Positions 8,789 to 19,042 of a stretch of 64,000 nt of DNA are shown in pieces (the stretch's first letter is position 1; each line of letters opens with the position of its first letter). Origin of the DNA: Deltaproteobacteria bacterium (lineage in GTDB: Bacteria; Desulfobacterota; GWC2-55-46); contig JACPGB010000031.1 in assembly GCA_016182655.1 (NCBI GenBank), positions 43,902 to 107,901 of the forward strand. The letters run 5' to 3'. A program made the position numbers and the translations under genes. The notes under the pieces are model-generated. The model searched no databases, was not told the origin of the DNA, and was given only the letters and a program-made list of their open reading frames with translations.

Positions 8789-9913
8789 TTGTACAAAAGG
8801 GTTTTCATAGATACTTTTTTCCAATGGCCTGTGGCTGCATTCGTTATCGCTTTAATGTTCCTGCTCTTAAGCGGTACCTCTGAAGCCGCGCGCATCAAGG
8901 ACATCGCCTTTGTCGAAGGGGTGAGGTCCAACCAGCTCGTCGGCTACGGCCTCGTCGTCGGCCTGAACGGCACCGGGGACAAGTCCAGCAGTGCGACCAA
9001 CCAGTCGATATCGAATATGCTGAACAGGATGGGGATGAAGATAGACCCCAAGAACATAAAGGTCAAGAACACGGCCTCGGTCCTCGTCACCGCCGAGATA
9101 CCGCCCTTCGTCAAGCCCGGAGCCAGGATAGACATTCTGGTCTCGTCCATAGGCGACGCCTCGAGCCTCCAGGGCGGCACTCTGATATCAACGCCGCTCC
9201 GCGCGCCTGACGGCGCGGTCTACGCCATGGCGCAAGGGGCGATTGCGCTCGCCGGGTTCACCGCAGGCAAGGCGTCGTCGAGCGTCACAAAGAACCACCA
9301 GACAGCGGGAAAGATACCCGGGGGCGCGATACTCGAACGCGAGGTCCCCTTTGCCCTGAACGCCCAGAACGGGCTCGTATTTTCCTTAAGGAACCCTGAT
9401 TTCACGACTGCCGCGCGCATGGTCGACGCGATAAACAAGGGGCTCGGGTATGACGCGGCAACGGCTCTCGACGCGGGCAAGATCAAAGTGGCCGAGCCTC
9501 AGGGGTCCAAAGGCCTCATAGAGCTCATATCCGCGATAGAGCTCCTTGAGATAAAGGCCGACGCGGTCACTAAGGTCGTCGTGAACGAGAGGACCGGGAC
9601 CGTCGTCATGGGCGAGAACGTAAGCATATCGAGTGTCGCCATCTCTCACGGCGACATAAGCATAGAGGTCAAGACCCAGTACCATATTTCCCAGCCCGCC
9701 CCGTTCTCGAAGGGAGAGACGGTCGTCCAGCCGGTCGAGGAGACTACCGTACAGGAGGAGAGGTCGAGGCTTATCGTGCTCCCGGAGAGCGTAACTCTCG
9801 GGGAGGTAGTAAGGGCCCTTAACCTCGTGGGGGTGACCCCGCGGGACCTCGTAGCGATACTCCAGGCCATAAAGGCCGCGGGCGCGTTGCAGGCGGAGCT
9901 CGAGATCATCTAA
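8789..9913 (+). CDS. flgI: FlgI P-ring protein
   Basis: The frame is open upstream to 8519, but the upstream part shows no family similarity and lies over the inverted repeat. TTG 8789 is chosen because GGGTGTGGGAG ends 8 bases upstream and the resulting N-terminus (YKR, then a hydrophobic stretch ending SGTSEA-ARIKD) is a good Sec signal peptide. That gives 374 residues, the usual FlgI size. The mature protein starts ARIKDIAFVEGVRSNQLVGY and keeps GLNGTGDK, typical of the family. GTG 8831 is an alternative start. FlgI polymerises into the periplasmic P ring with the help of FlgA. Confidence 0.95.
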   Translation: MYKRVFIDTFFQWPVAAFVIALMFLLLSGTSEAARIKDIAFVEGVRSNQLVGYGLVVGLNGTGDKSSSATNQSISNMLNRMGMKIDPKNIKVKNTASVLVTAEIPPFVKPGARIDILVSSIGDASSLQGGTLISTPLRAPDGAVYAMAQGAIALAGFTAGKASSSVTKNHQTAGKIPGGAILEREVPFALNAQNGLVFSLRNPDFTTAARMVDAINKGLGYDAATALDAGKIKVAEPQGSKGLIELISAIELLEIKADAVTKVVVNERTGTVVMGENVSISSVAISHGDISIEVKTQYHISQPAPFSKGETVVQPVEETTVQEERSRLIVLPESVTLGEVVRALNLVGVTPRDLVAILQAIKAAGALQAELEII

Positions 9914-9925
9914 GGAGGTTTTATC

Positions 9926-10138
9926 ATGGGAGCCAAACTCATAGACGAAGAGCTCGCTATCCAGAGGTCGTGCGAGATACCGAAGGAGTGCAAAAGGTAC
10001 ATCTCTCACCATGTGCGGAACGGCCTCGTCTCGATAATGGGGCTCGCCCTGAGGCTACAGGACGAGCCTGAGGCGATAAAGGAAATAGAGACCAGGATAA
10101 GGCACATAGCCGGCGACCTCGAGAAGGTCGGGCTCTAA
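9926..10138 (+). CDS. Small protein with a histidine-kinase H-box-like helix
   Basis: A 70-residue product starts at ATG 9926 behind TAAGGAGG, 12 bases after flgI and 8 before flgJ, so it is a genuine operon member. Residues 25-45 (YISHHVRNGLVSIMGLALRL) resemble the phospho-acceptor helix of sensor kinases (H-E/D-x-R/N-x-P-L-x-x-I). The rest looks like a second helix, compatible with a two-helix dimerisation hairpin. No ATPase domain is present. I do not recognise a named family. It could be a flagellar assembly factor whose resemblance to a histidine-kinase helix is accidental. Confidence 0.7.
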   Translation: MGAKLIDEELAIQRSCEIPKECKRYISHHVRNGLVSIMGLALRLQDEPEAIKEIETRIRHIAGDLEKVGL

Positions 10139-10146
10139 GGGCGCAT

Positions 10147-10947
10147 ATGGACGTCTCAAGCGCGATAGCTTCCTCGGTAAAGGCCGACGAGGCGTTAAAA
10201 AAGGACAACAGTGCCGAATTAAAAAAGGCCCTCACCGAGTTCGAGTCCCTTTTTATCGGCTATATGCTCAAAACCATGAAGGAGAGTGTCGCAAAGGGCG
10301 ACCTCTTCCACGGCGGGAGCGGCGAGGAGGTCTACAACTCCCTTTTCGATACCGAGCTTGCGCGCCTCATGGCCTCGGGCCACGGCATAGGACTCAAGGA
10401 CATGATGATGAGGGAGATGGGCGGGACCGATGGGCCGGGTGCGACTGAAGAGTTTACCGGAAGGGCGTTTGTTCCGTACACGCCGCCGCACGCGGCCACG
10501 GAAGTAATCGATGAGCCGGTAGACGAGCCCTTAAAGTCCAAGGCCCCTGAAAACGGCTTGAGGTTCCCGGTCAACGAGGGATTTAAGAGGGTAAGCTCCA
10601 AGTACGGCCTGAGGGAGGACCCCTTCACTGGCCACGAAAAGTTCCACCACGGGGTCGACATAGCGGCAAAAGAGGGCTCTCCTGTATATCCGGCGGCCGA
10701 GGGCAGGGTAATATTCAGCGGCACGAGGGGAGGGTACGGCAACGTCGTGGAGGTCCTCCATGAAAACGGACTGGTGACAAGGTACGGCCACAACGCCAGG
10801 AACCTCGTAAAGGAGGGAGACCGGGTGACTACGAAGGACGCCATAGCCTCCGTAGGGTCGACCGGCAGATCGACCGGGCCCCACCTCCACTTCGAGGTAT
10901 TAAAGGACGGCTCGGCTATCGACCCATCGGGGTTCAGGTTCGGATAG
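10147..10947 (+). CDS. flgJ: FlgJ rod-cap domain fused to an M23 peptidase
   Basis: The 266-residue protein has an N-terminal FlgJ rod-binding domain (about 18-100, with FESLFIGYMLKTMKES and ARLMASGHGIGLKDMM) and a C-terminal M23/LytM zinc peptidase domain (about 150-263). The peptidase keeps HHGVDIA (H-x3-D), an RYGHN segment and HLHFEV (H-x-H), so it should be active. FlgJ caps the growing rod and, in enterobacteria, cuts glycan strands with a glucosaminidase domain; here an endopeptidase takes that place. ATG 10147 has only a weak site (AAGGGCGCAT). The gene closes the flgF-flgJ block. Confidence 0.92.
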   Translation: MDVSSAIASSVKADEALKKDNSAELKKALTEFESLFIGYMLKTMKESVAKGDLFHGGSGEEVYNSLFDTELARLMASGHGIGLKDMMMREMGGTDGPGATEEFTGRAFVPYTPPHAATEVIDEPVDEPLKSKAPENGLRFPVNEGFKRVSSKYGLREDPFTGHEKFHHGVDIAAKEGSPVYPAAEGRVIFSGTRGGYGNVVEVLHENGLVTRYGHNARNLVKEGDRVTTKDAIASVGSTGRSTGPHLHFEVLKDGSAIDPSGFRFG

Positions 10948-11000
10948 GCATGATTAGTTGTGGTTCAGGGGCAGTGTATTACCATATTTAGTGGTCTTCC

Positions 11001-11028
11001 TAAAGTTTTTAAGCGCTTCCGCCGATAT
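11001..11028 (+). promoter_or_regulatory. Sigma-28 promoter of flgM
   Basis: TAAA, 16 bases, then GCCGATAT fits the flagellar sigma-28 consensus, with a spacer one base longer than the commonest N15. It is about 43 bases upstream of flgM. Same boxes and spacing as the site at 40197. Confidence 0.8.
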
Positions 11029-11070
11029 TAAAATCAGAGGGCGGGAACGCTCCAAATTCAGGAGGACCAG

Positions 11071-11385
11071 ATGAAAGTAGGCGGGAAAAAAAGCGGGGTA
11101 GGCACTGACAATTACGTCAAAAAGGCAGGGGAGACCGGTGGACAGGTAAAGGGGCCCGAAGGCGGCGCCAAACCCAAGGCAGGAGACAGCGTAGACATCT
11201 CGTCCAGGGCAAAGGACATGAACAAGGCCAAGGGGCTTCTGGAGAACGTGCCGGAAGTCAGGGGCGAGATGGTCGTTAAGCTCAAGACCGACATAGAGAG
11301 CGGGAGCTACGAGGTCGACTCCGAAAAGGTCGCCGAGAAGATGATAGAGCGGGCCATCGTTAACGCCATACCGGTAAAAAAATAG
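11071..11385 (+). CDS. flgM: FlgM anti-sigma-28 factor
   Basis: The 104-residue protein matches FlgM. A disordered, Gly/Lys-rich N-terminus is followed by DSVDISSRAKDMNKAKGLL and the sigma-binding helices (VRGEMVVKLKTDIESGSYEV, EKVAEKMIERAI). FlgM holds sigma-28 (FliA) inactive until it is exported through the completed hook-basal body. Its own sigma-28 promoter at 11001 gives the usual feedback. ATG 11071 follows CAGGAGGACCAG. flgN starts one base after its stop. Confidence 0.93.
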   Translation: MKVGGKKSGVGTDNYVKKAGETGGQVKGPEGGAKPKAGDSVDISSRAKDMNKAKGLLENVPEVRGEMVVKLKTDIESGSYEVDSEKVAEKMIERAIVNAIPVKK

Positions 11386-11386
11386 C

Positions 11387-11887
11387 ATGGACTTAAGCGC
11401 GATAGAAGCACATCTTACGAAGGAAGAGTCCCTTTACAAGGAGCTCGTCTCGGTCCTCCAGGCTGAGACGGAGAACCTCGTTTCAAGGGACTTTCGTGCC
11501 CTCTACGAGACCGTCGGCAGGAAGGAGCATGTCCTTAAACGGATAGAGCTTGCGTCGGTAGAGCGCGGAAGGCTCGTAACCGAGGCGGCCAGGACTCTCG
11601 CGCTCAAACCCGGTCCTGAAAATGAATCCGCCCTCTCCGCCGTCATAGAGCGCTCCGGCCCGTCGAAGGCGGCGCTCGAATCAAAAAGGAATATTATAAT
11701 CTCTCTTATCGAGTCGATCAAGGAACTGAACCATTTGAACGGCCTCGTCGTGAAGGGGTCATTGGATAACATCAACAAGACGCTCGGCTTCCGCGGCAAC
11801 TTCCTCCAGTCGGGCGTATACAGGCAGAGCGGGGCTTTCGACGGCTTCGGCGCGGTCAAGGGCTCGCACCTGAGCGAAGGGGCCTGA
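11387..11887 (+). CDS. flgN: FlgN export chaperone for FlgK and FlgL
   Basis: The 166-residue, largely helical protein resembles FlgN: an N-terminal helix with LTKEESLYKELVSVLQAETE and a long central helical region, then a segment LNHLNGLVVKGSLDNINKTL typical of the family's C-terminal third. FlgN binds the hook-filament junction proteins FlgK and FlgL before export; both genes follow directly. ATG 11387 lies one base after flgM. The last 25 residues are low-complexity and unconserved-looking. Confidence 0.88.
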   Translation: MDLSAIEAHLTKEESLYKELVSVLQAETENLVSRDFRALYETVGRKEHVLKRIELASVERGRLVTEAARTLALKPGPENESALSAVIERSGPSKAALESKRNIIISLIESIKELNHLNGLVVKGSLDNINKTLGFRGNFLQSGVYRQSGAFDGFGAVKGSHLSEGA

Positions 11888-11892
11888 CGAAT

Positions 11893-13527
11893 ATGGCGTC
11901 GCTTTCATCAGTCCTCGACATAGCGAAGACCGCGCTTCTCGCCAACCAGAAGGCGATAAACGTGACCTCTCATAATATAGCCAACGCGAACACCGAGGGG
12001 TACACGAGGCAGAAGGCCGTATTGGAGCCGATGACCGCCGTCCAGTACGGCGGCCTTTATTTCGGCACAGGCGTCACGATAAATTCGGTAGAGCGCGTCT
12101 ACGACAGGTTCCAGGGCGTGCAGATACGGACGGCGTCCTCGACCCTGAACAGGTACGAGACCAAGGGCGAGCACCTGAAGGCGCTTGAAGGGCTGGTAAA
12201 CGACATGGGCGGGGCCGGCTTGAGCTCCCGGATAGACGACTTCTTCAATGCATTCCAGGAGGTGATCAACAGCCCCTCGTCGTACCCGGAGCGCTCCTCG
12301 CTCCTTTCCAGCGCATCGGTCCTGACAGACGCATTCAACAAGATCGACGCGACGATCAGGCAGAACGTCGCGTCCATAAACAACGAATTGGAGTCGGTCG
12401 TCAAGGAGGTAAACTCCATAGCCGGGCAGATAGCCGACCTCAACCACCAGATATCGAATATCGAGGTCGGCGGCATGGAGGCGAACGACCTAAGGGACAA
12501 TCGGGACCTCCTGCTCGAGAAGCTCTCCGGCATCGTCGACATCTCCACGATGGAAAGCGATACCGGCCAGGTGGACGTATACATCGGGGGCTTTTTCCTC
12601 GTCACCGGCATAACCACTTCCCCGCTCGAGCTCGACATAAACCCCGAGGCCGCGGTCTACGACATCGTGAGCAGGGGGACGGTCCTTAACGACAGGATCA
12701 CCGGAGGGTCATTGAAGGGGCACCTCGAGGGGGCCGCCGTATACGACGAGACGGAGGGCAAGCTCAATCTCCTTGCCGCGAGCCTCATAAAGGAAGTAAA
12801 TCTCCAGCACTCGCAGGGCTACGGGCTCGACGGCACGACCGGCACGGACTTCTTCTCTCCGCATTCGGTCTACACGCACGCGTCGAGCTCTAACACCGGC
12901 GGGGCCGTCATAGCGAACGGTACGGTCGCAAACCTCTCTGCCGTGACCCTCGACGACTACGAGGTCAGGTTCTCGTCGGCCGCCGCCTACACCGTCGTAA
13001 ACAAGGGCACCAACGCCGTCGTCACGCAGGGCGCGTACTCATCCGGCTCGGCTATCACATTCGACGGCTTGAGCTTTACGATATCGGATAACCCGAGCGG
13101 ACCGGTGGCCGGGGACAAGTTCGAGGTGAGCGTCAAAAAGAACGCCGCCGAATCAATCGGTGTTGCGATAACCGACCCCAACTCGGTCGCGGCGTCTTCC
13201 ACGCTCGCCGGCGTCCCCGGAGACAACCTGAACGCCCAGGCCCTTGCCGACTTGAAGAATGCCGCGACGACGGACGGCGCGACCTTCAACGACTATTACA
13301 ACGGCATCGTAACCGACATAGGGTTCGCGTCCAGCGAGGCATCCGGGAGCTTCGGGGCCCAGACGAAGCTCGTCGAGGAGCTCAAAGCCGCGAGAGAGTC
13401 GGTTTCCGGGGTGTCGATCGAGGAAGAGGCCATAAACCTCATAAAGCTTCAGAGGGCGTACGAGGCCGCGGCCAAGGTGATGACGACCGCCGACAGGATG
13501 ATGGAGACGCTCCTAAACATAAGGTAG
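11893..13527 (+). CDS. flgK: FlgK hook-filament junction protein 1
   Basis: The 544-residue protein opens with the rod/hook/filament helix (LLANQKAINVTSHNIANANT, TEGYTRQKAVLEP) and closes with EEEAINLIKLQRAYEAAAKVM, both standard for FlgK. The middle contains helical D1 repeats and a beta-rich insert around residues 330-430. FlgK is exported with FlgN's help and joins the hook to the filament. Six bases separate it from flgN. ATG 11893 has no strong ribosome site, which suggests translational coupling. Confidence 0.95.
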   Translation: MASLSSVLDIAKTALLANQKAINVTSHNIANANTEGYTRQKAVLEPMTAVQYGGLYFGTGVTINSVERVYDRFQGVQIRTASSTLNRYETKGEHLKALEGLVNDMGGAGLSSRIDDFFNAFQEVINSPSSYPERSSLLSSASVLTDAFNKIDATIRQNVASINNELESVVKEVNSIAGQIADLNHQISNIEVGGMEANDLRDNRDLLLEKLSGIVDISTMESDTGQVDVYIGGFFLVTGITTSPLELDINPEAAVYDIVSRGTVLNDRITGGSLKGHLEGAAVYDETEGKLNLLAASLIKEVNLQHSQGYGLDGTTGTDFFSPHSVYTHASSSNTGGAVIANGTVANLSAVTLDDYEVRFSSAAAYTVVNKGTNAVVTQGAYSSGSAITFDGLSFTISDNPSGPVAGDKFEVSVKKNAAESIGVAITDPNSVAASSTLAGVPGDNLNAQALADLKNAATTDGATFNDYYNGIVTDIGFASSEASGSFGAQTKLVEELKAARESVSGVSIEEEAINLIKLQRAYEAAAKVMTTADRMMETLLNIR

Positions 13528-13534
13528 GCGCATT

Positions 13535-14416
13535 ATGAGAGTAACGCAGAACATAACCTACAATACCTACATCAACGACATCATGAGGCGGCAAGAGTCC
13601 ATCTACAAGCTCGCCACACAGCTCTCGACGGGCAAATCCGTGAACGCCCCCTCCGACGACCCGGTGAAGACCGACAGGATACTGACCTCGAAGTCGATAG
13701 TCTCGGGGTACGAGCAGTACGAGAGGAACATGGACTCCGGGCTCTCTTACCTGAATACCGCCGAGGACACGCTCGCAAGCGTAAAGGACGTCCTCATGAC
13801 CCTGCAGGAGCTGGCGACAAGCGCGGCCACAGGCACTTCCGACGCTTCCACCAGGGCCAACGCCGCGACGACCGTCAGCCAGCTCTACGACCAGCTCGTC
13901 AGCCTCGGCAACACGAATTTCGACGGCAAATACATATTCGCCGGGTACGAGACCGGGACCGCTCCCTTCGACCAGACCGGGAATTACCTCGGGGACACGA
14001 ACGCTTACCAGATAAGGATAAACTCGACCGGCTACATGACCGTGGGCGTAAACGGCGGGGAGGTATTCAAGGGAGCGGGAGGCGGCGTAGACATACTCCA
14101 GACGGTAACGGACCTTGTGACTGCCTTGAACGGGAACGATTCCACCGGCATCCAGACCGCCATCGGGAACCTCGACCAGGGTTTTCAGCAGGTCTCGGAC
14201 TCGGTATCGGTCATCGGCGGGAGGATAACGAGGATAACCTCCGCGAAGGACGACCTCGTACACTCCAGGAACGAGGTGGAGATGATGATATCGACCCTCG
14301 AGGAAGCGGACATCGCGAAGGTCATATCCGAGCTCAAGCTCGGCCAGACCGCGCTGGAAGCGGCGATGACGTCGGCGGGCAAGGTCATAAGCGTAAACAT
14401 CTTCGACTACATGTAA
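13535..14416 (+). CDS. flgL: FlgL hook-filament junction protein 2
   Basis: The 293-residue protein has a flagellin-like N-terminus (MRVTQNITYNTYINDI, QLSTGKSVNAPSDDPV) and the family's C-terminal helix (ELKLGQTALEAAMTSAGKVI). The GKYIFAGYETGTAPF segment is typical for FlgL. It forms the second junction layer between FlgK and flagellin. It starts 7 bases after flgK, preceded by a weak GGTAGG. Length is near the family norm. Confidence 0.95.
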   Translation: MRVTQNITYNTYINDIMRRQESIYKLATQLSTGKSVNAPSDDPVKTDRILTSKSIVSGYEQYERNMDSGLSYLNTAEDTLASVKDVLMTLQELATSAATGTSDASTRANAATTVSQLYDQLVSLGNTNFDGKYIFAGYETGTAPFDQTGNYLGDTNAYQIRINSTGYMTVGVNGGEVFKGAGGGVDILQTVTDLVTALNGNDSTGIQTAIGNLDQGFQQVSDSVSVIGGRITRITSAKDDLVHSRNEVEMMISTLEEADIAKVISELKLGQTALEAAMTSAGKVISVNIFDYM

Positions 14417-14478
14417 ACAAATACCGGCGCGAAAAGGGGAGGACTGTCTCACGGATGCGTTGATATGCGTAAAAAAGA

Positions 14479-14500
14479 GGGATAATATGTGGATTATCCC
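14479..14500 (+). promoter_or_regulatory. Hairpin in the csrA leader
   Basis: GGGATAAT, a six-base loop ATGTGG, then ATTATCCC form an 8-bp stem 24 bases before the csrA start. The loop ends in GG followed by A, and the csrA Shine-Dalgarno GGGAGGG is also GGA-bearing, so both could be CsrA contacts for autoregulation. Inference from sequence only. Confidence 0.45.
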
Positions 14501-14524
14501 AAAAACAATGCCAGGGAGGGCGAT

Positions 14525-14752
14525 ATGCTTGTATTGACAAGGAAGTCTGGAGAGGCGATCCGGATAGGCGGCGACATAAAGGTGGTGGTCGTCGAGGTTA
14601 AGGAAAACCATGTAAAGCTCGGGATAGAGGCCCCTGCCGCTCTAAGCGTGCACAGGGAGGAGATATTCATAAAGATACAGGAGGAGAACGTAAGGGCCTC
14701 CTCGCTCCCGGCCGACGTCTCAGACACCCTAAAGAGGTTAAAAAAGAAATGA
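14525..14752 (+). CDS. csrA: CsrA translational regulator
   Basis: ATG 14525 is chosen over the longer reading frame because GGGAGGG precedes it and MLVLTRKSGEAIRIG is the canonical CsrA start. The 75-residue protein keeps the beta-strand core and VHREEIFIKIQEEN, including the RNA-binding Arg in the VHREE motif. CsrA binds GGA-containing mRNA leaders and blocks translation. Its stop overlaps the start of fliW (ATGA), and the flagellin leader at 36671 has a matching target. This gives the FliW-CsrA-flagellin switch known from Bacillus and Campylobacter. Confidence 0.96.
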   Translation: MLVLTRKSGEAIRIGGDIKVVVVEVKENHVKLGIEAPAALSVHREEIFIKIQEENVRASSLPADVSDTLKRLKKK

Positions 14753-15195
14753 ATGTCGCCATGGAATCGCGCCAGGAGATAGTATTCGAGACGCACAGGT
14801 TCGGGACGCTCTCTCTCACGGAGGACAAGGTCATAACCTTCGCGCAGGGGATACCGGGGTTCAAGAAGCTCAAGAGGTTCATCCTCATAGACCACGACTC
14901 GGAAGGGCTCTTCAAGTGGCTCCAGTCAATAGAGGACCCGCTTGTGGCCTTCCTCCTCACCAACCCGAACGTCTACAAGCCAGACTATTCGGTACCCATG
15001 AGAAAGACCGACATCGAGACGCTTGGCGTCAAGGAGATGACTAACCTCGTCTCCCTCGTAATGGTCTGCTTTGCAAACGGCAAGGTGACGCTGAACCTCA
15101 AGGGCCCGGTCCTCTTCAACTCCGAGAACATGAGCGCGATCCAGTGCATAATAGACCGGGATGATTATCCGTCGCACTTCGCGATAAACATCTAA
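14749..15195 (+). CDS. fliW: FliW flagellar assembly factor, CsrA antagonist
   Basis: The 148-residue protein matches FliW: TFAQGIPGFKKLKRFILID near the start, WLQSIEDPLVAFLLTNP in the middle and a conserved LNLKGPVLFNSENMSAIQ stretch. FliW binds either flagellin or CsrA; when flagellin is low, it holds CsrA and frees flagellin translation. ATG 14749 overlaps the csrA stop, so the two are translationally coupled. ATG 14761 is another possible start. The palindromic repeat copy 2 begins inside its stop codon. Confidence 0.95.
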   Translation: MNVAMESRQEIVFETHRFGTLSLTEDKVITFAQGIPGFKKLKRFILIDHDSEGLFKWLQSIEDPLVAFLLTNPNVYKPDYSVPMRKTDIETLGVKEMTNLVSLVMVCFANGKVTLNLKGPVLFNSENMSAIQCIIDRDDYPSHFAINI

Positions 15196-15316
15196 GGCTG
15201 CTCAAAAAGTCCATCTGCTTTGTTGGCCTCAAAGCCCGGAACTCCGGCGTACAAAAAGAGTACGCCTCGCGTCTCGCTCCTCGACGCCTCGCATCTGGAG
15301 CTTTTTGTGCAGCCTT
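15194..15316. repeat. Intergenic palindromic repeat, copy 2
   Basis: This 123-base element starts in the fliW stop codon and has inverted ends AAGGCTGCTCAAAAAG and the complement of CTTTTTGTGCAGCCTT. The internal GGCGTAC/GTACGCC stem and the TCCATCTGCTTTGTTG block are shared with copy 1. It may act as a transcription end structure after fliW. Confidence 0.85.
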
Positions 15317-15345
15317 CATAGGCTTCAGGTCTTCAGCGCCTTTCG

Positions 15346-15375
15346 GGCCGCCTCCTTTCAGTGGGGCGGCCTTTT
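15346..15375 (+). terminator. Rho-independent terminator after fliW
   Basis: GGCCGCC (15346-15352) pairs with GGCGGCC (15365-15371), followed by TTTT. It separates the flgM-fliW block from the sugar operon. Confidence 0.7.
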
Positions 15376-15390
15376 GCGTTTTGAAGCGGG

Positions 15391-15408
15391 CGGCAAGAAT
15401 TTCTGCCG
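15391..15408 (+). promoter_or_regulatory. Imperfect dyad upstream of the sigma-54 promoter
   Basis: CGGCAAGAATTTCTGCCG matches its own reverse complement at 14 of 18 positions and lies about 120 bases before the -24 box of the pseB promoter, the usual distance for a sigma-54 enhancer site. No second copy was seen before flgF. Low confidence. Confidence 0.3.
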
Positions 15409-15526
15409 GTTTCCTGTCACACCTGTAGAAACTTCCTCGTCATATTATTGACGATACCCTCTCTTCAGCCCCTAACGCCTGAGTAAAATTCAAGTAAAAC
15501 GCCGGACTTCCCGATATGTGGATTAG

Positions 15527-17771
<2,245 letters not shown>

Positions 17772-17804
17772 AAAGTCTTTACATCAGGAAAGGAGGTCCA
17801 GGAG

Positions 17805-17999
17805 ATGATGCCGATATATGTCTGCAAAAGGTGCTGTCACGAGTTCGCCGGGTGGGGCGTGCACTACATCTCGAGGAACGGGAACAGGCTCATATGCCCG
17901 GACTGCTCGGGAAACCTCGCTGAAAAGGGAGAGGTAAAGGCCCCGGCAGTGAAGCAGGACGATGCGGCCGAAAAGCATATCAAGGGCGACGCCGCTTGA
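17805..17999 (+). CDS. Small zinc-ribbon-like protein
   Basis: A 64-residue product begins at ATG 17805 behind AAAGGAGG. It has CKRC at residues 7-10 (followed by one more Cys) and CPDC at about 31-34, a two-knuckle zinc ribbon, with a low-complexity tail. It ends by overlapping the next gene by four bases, so it is a real operon member. I do not recognise a family. Such ribbons serve as metal-bound protein or nucleic-acid contact modules; a rubredoxin-like or regulator role cannot be told apart. Confidence 0.65.
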   Translation: MMPIYVCKRCCHEFAGWGVHYISRNGNRLICPDCSGNLAEKGEVKAPAVKQDDAAEKHIKGDAA

Positions 18000-19042
18000 G
18001 CCTCAAATGCTTGAGGGCCGCGATAATAGGCTGCGGCAGGGTCGCGTGGATGCTCGAGGACGACCCGCTCGATACAAAGCCCTGCACCCACATGGGGGCG
18101 TATATGGCGTTTGACGCGGGTGTTGTCGAAGTGATTGCCGCGTCCGATACGGATAACGAAAGGCTCGAGGCCTTCGGGGAAAGATTCGGCGTAAAGGCCC
18201 TATATAAGGATTATCGGAAAATGCTCGAAGAAGTTTCACCGGACATAGTCAGCATATGCGCCTGGGCTACAGACAGGCACAGGATGGCGCTGGACGCGAT
18301 AGATTCCGGCGTAAAGGGCATCTGGAGCGAAAAGGCCATTGCCACCTCGCTCGATGAGGCCCGGGAGATAGCCGAGGCTTCTGAAGCAAAGGGTGTCGCG
18401 GTGATCGTCTCGCACTTGAGGCGCTGGAGCGGGGAGTACAACAAGGCCAAGGAGATAATAGACGAAGGTGGCATAGGCGCGTTGCAGTCGATAGTATGCC
18501 ACTTCGGAGGAAGCCTGTTACATACCGGGACGCACGCCTTCGACATATTATCGTGGTTTCAGGGGCCTGTCGAGTGGGTGATGGGAGAGATTGAAAAAAA
18601 GACCGGCGGGAACGATTGGGAGACCACGGAGGACGCCGGAGGCAGGGCCTTCATAAAATTCAAAAACGGAACATACGCGACGATACACGCCGAGGCAAAG
18701 GCGTACTTCTTCTTCGAGTTCGACGTCATCGGCTCGGCGGGGAGGATCAGGATAGGCAACAACGGGGTCCTCGAATATTACACCCCGCAGGAGAGCCGCT
18801 ATTACACCGGGATAAGAGAGCTCGGTCTTGAGCCGTTCCCGGAGTTCGTGCAGGGTAACATCTGGATAGAGGCGCTCGGGAACCTCGTGGGCGCGGTCAA
18901 CGGGGATGAAGCGAGCAGGAATACGCCCCGGGACGGTTATCGCGCCCTTGAGCTCGCGCTTGCCATACACGAATCGTCAAGGTCAGGATACAAGGTATTC
19001 CTTCCGCTCAAGGAGAGCAAAATAAAGGTGAGGAGCAGGTAG
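17996..19042 (+). CDS. Gfo/Idh/MocA-family sugar oxidoreductase
   Basis: The 348-residue protein starts at TTG 17996, overlapping the previous stop. An N-terminal NAD(P)-binding fold opens with AAIIGCGRVAWMLEDD and shows the family's IWSEKAIATSLDEA motif, where the EK pair is the catalytic Lys region. The C-terminal half is the usual alpha/beta substrate domain. These enzymes oxidise or reduce sugars and sugar nucleotides. Within this operon it may alter a hexosamine or a nonulosonic-acid precursor. A second member lies at 22242. Confidence 0.85.
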   Translation: MSLKCLRAAIIGCGRVAWMLEDDPLDTKPCTHMGAYMAFDAGVVEVIAASDTDNERLEAFGERFGVKALYKDYRKMLEEVSPDIVSICAWATDRHRMALDAIDSGVKGIWSEKAIATSLDEAREIAEASEAKGVAVIVSHLRRWSGEYNKAKEIIDEGGIGALQSIVCHFGGSLLHTGTHAFDILSWFQGPVEWVMGEIEKKTGGNDWETTEDAGGRAFIKFKNGTYATIHAEAKAYFFFEFDVIGSAGRIRIGNNGVLEYYTPQESRYYTGIRELGLEPFPEFVQGNIWIEALGNLVGAVNGDEASRNTPRDGYRALELALAIHESSRSGYKVFLPLKESKIKVRSR

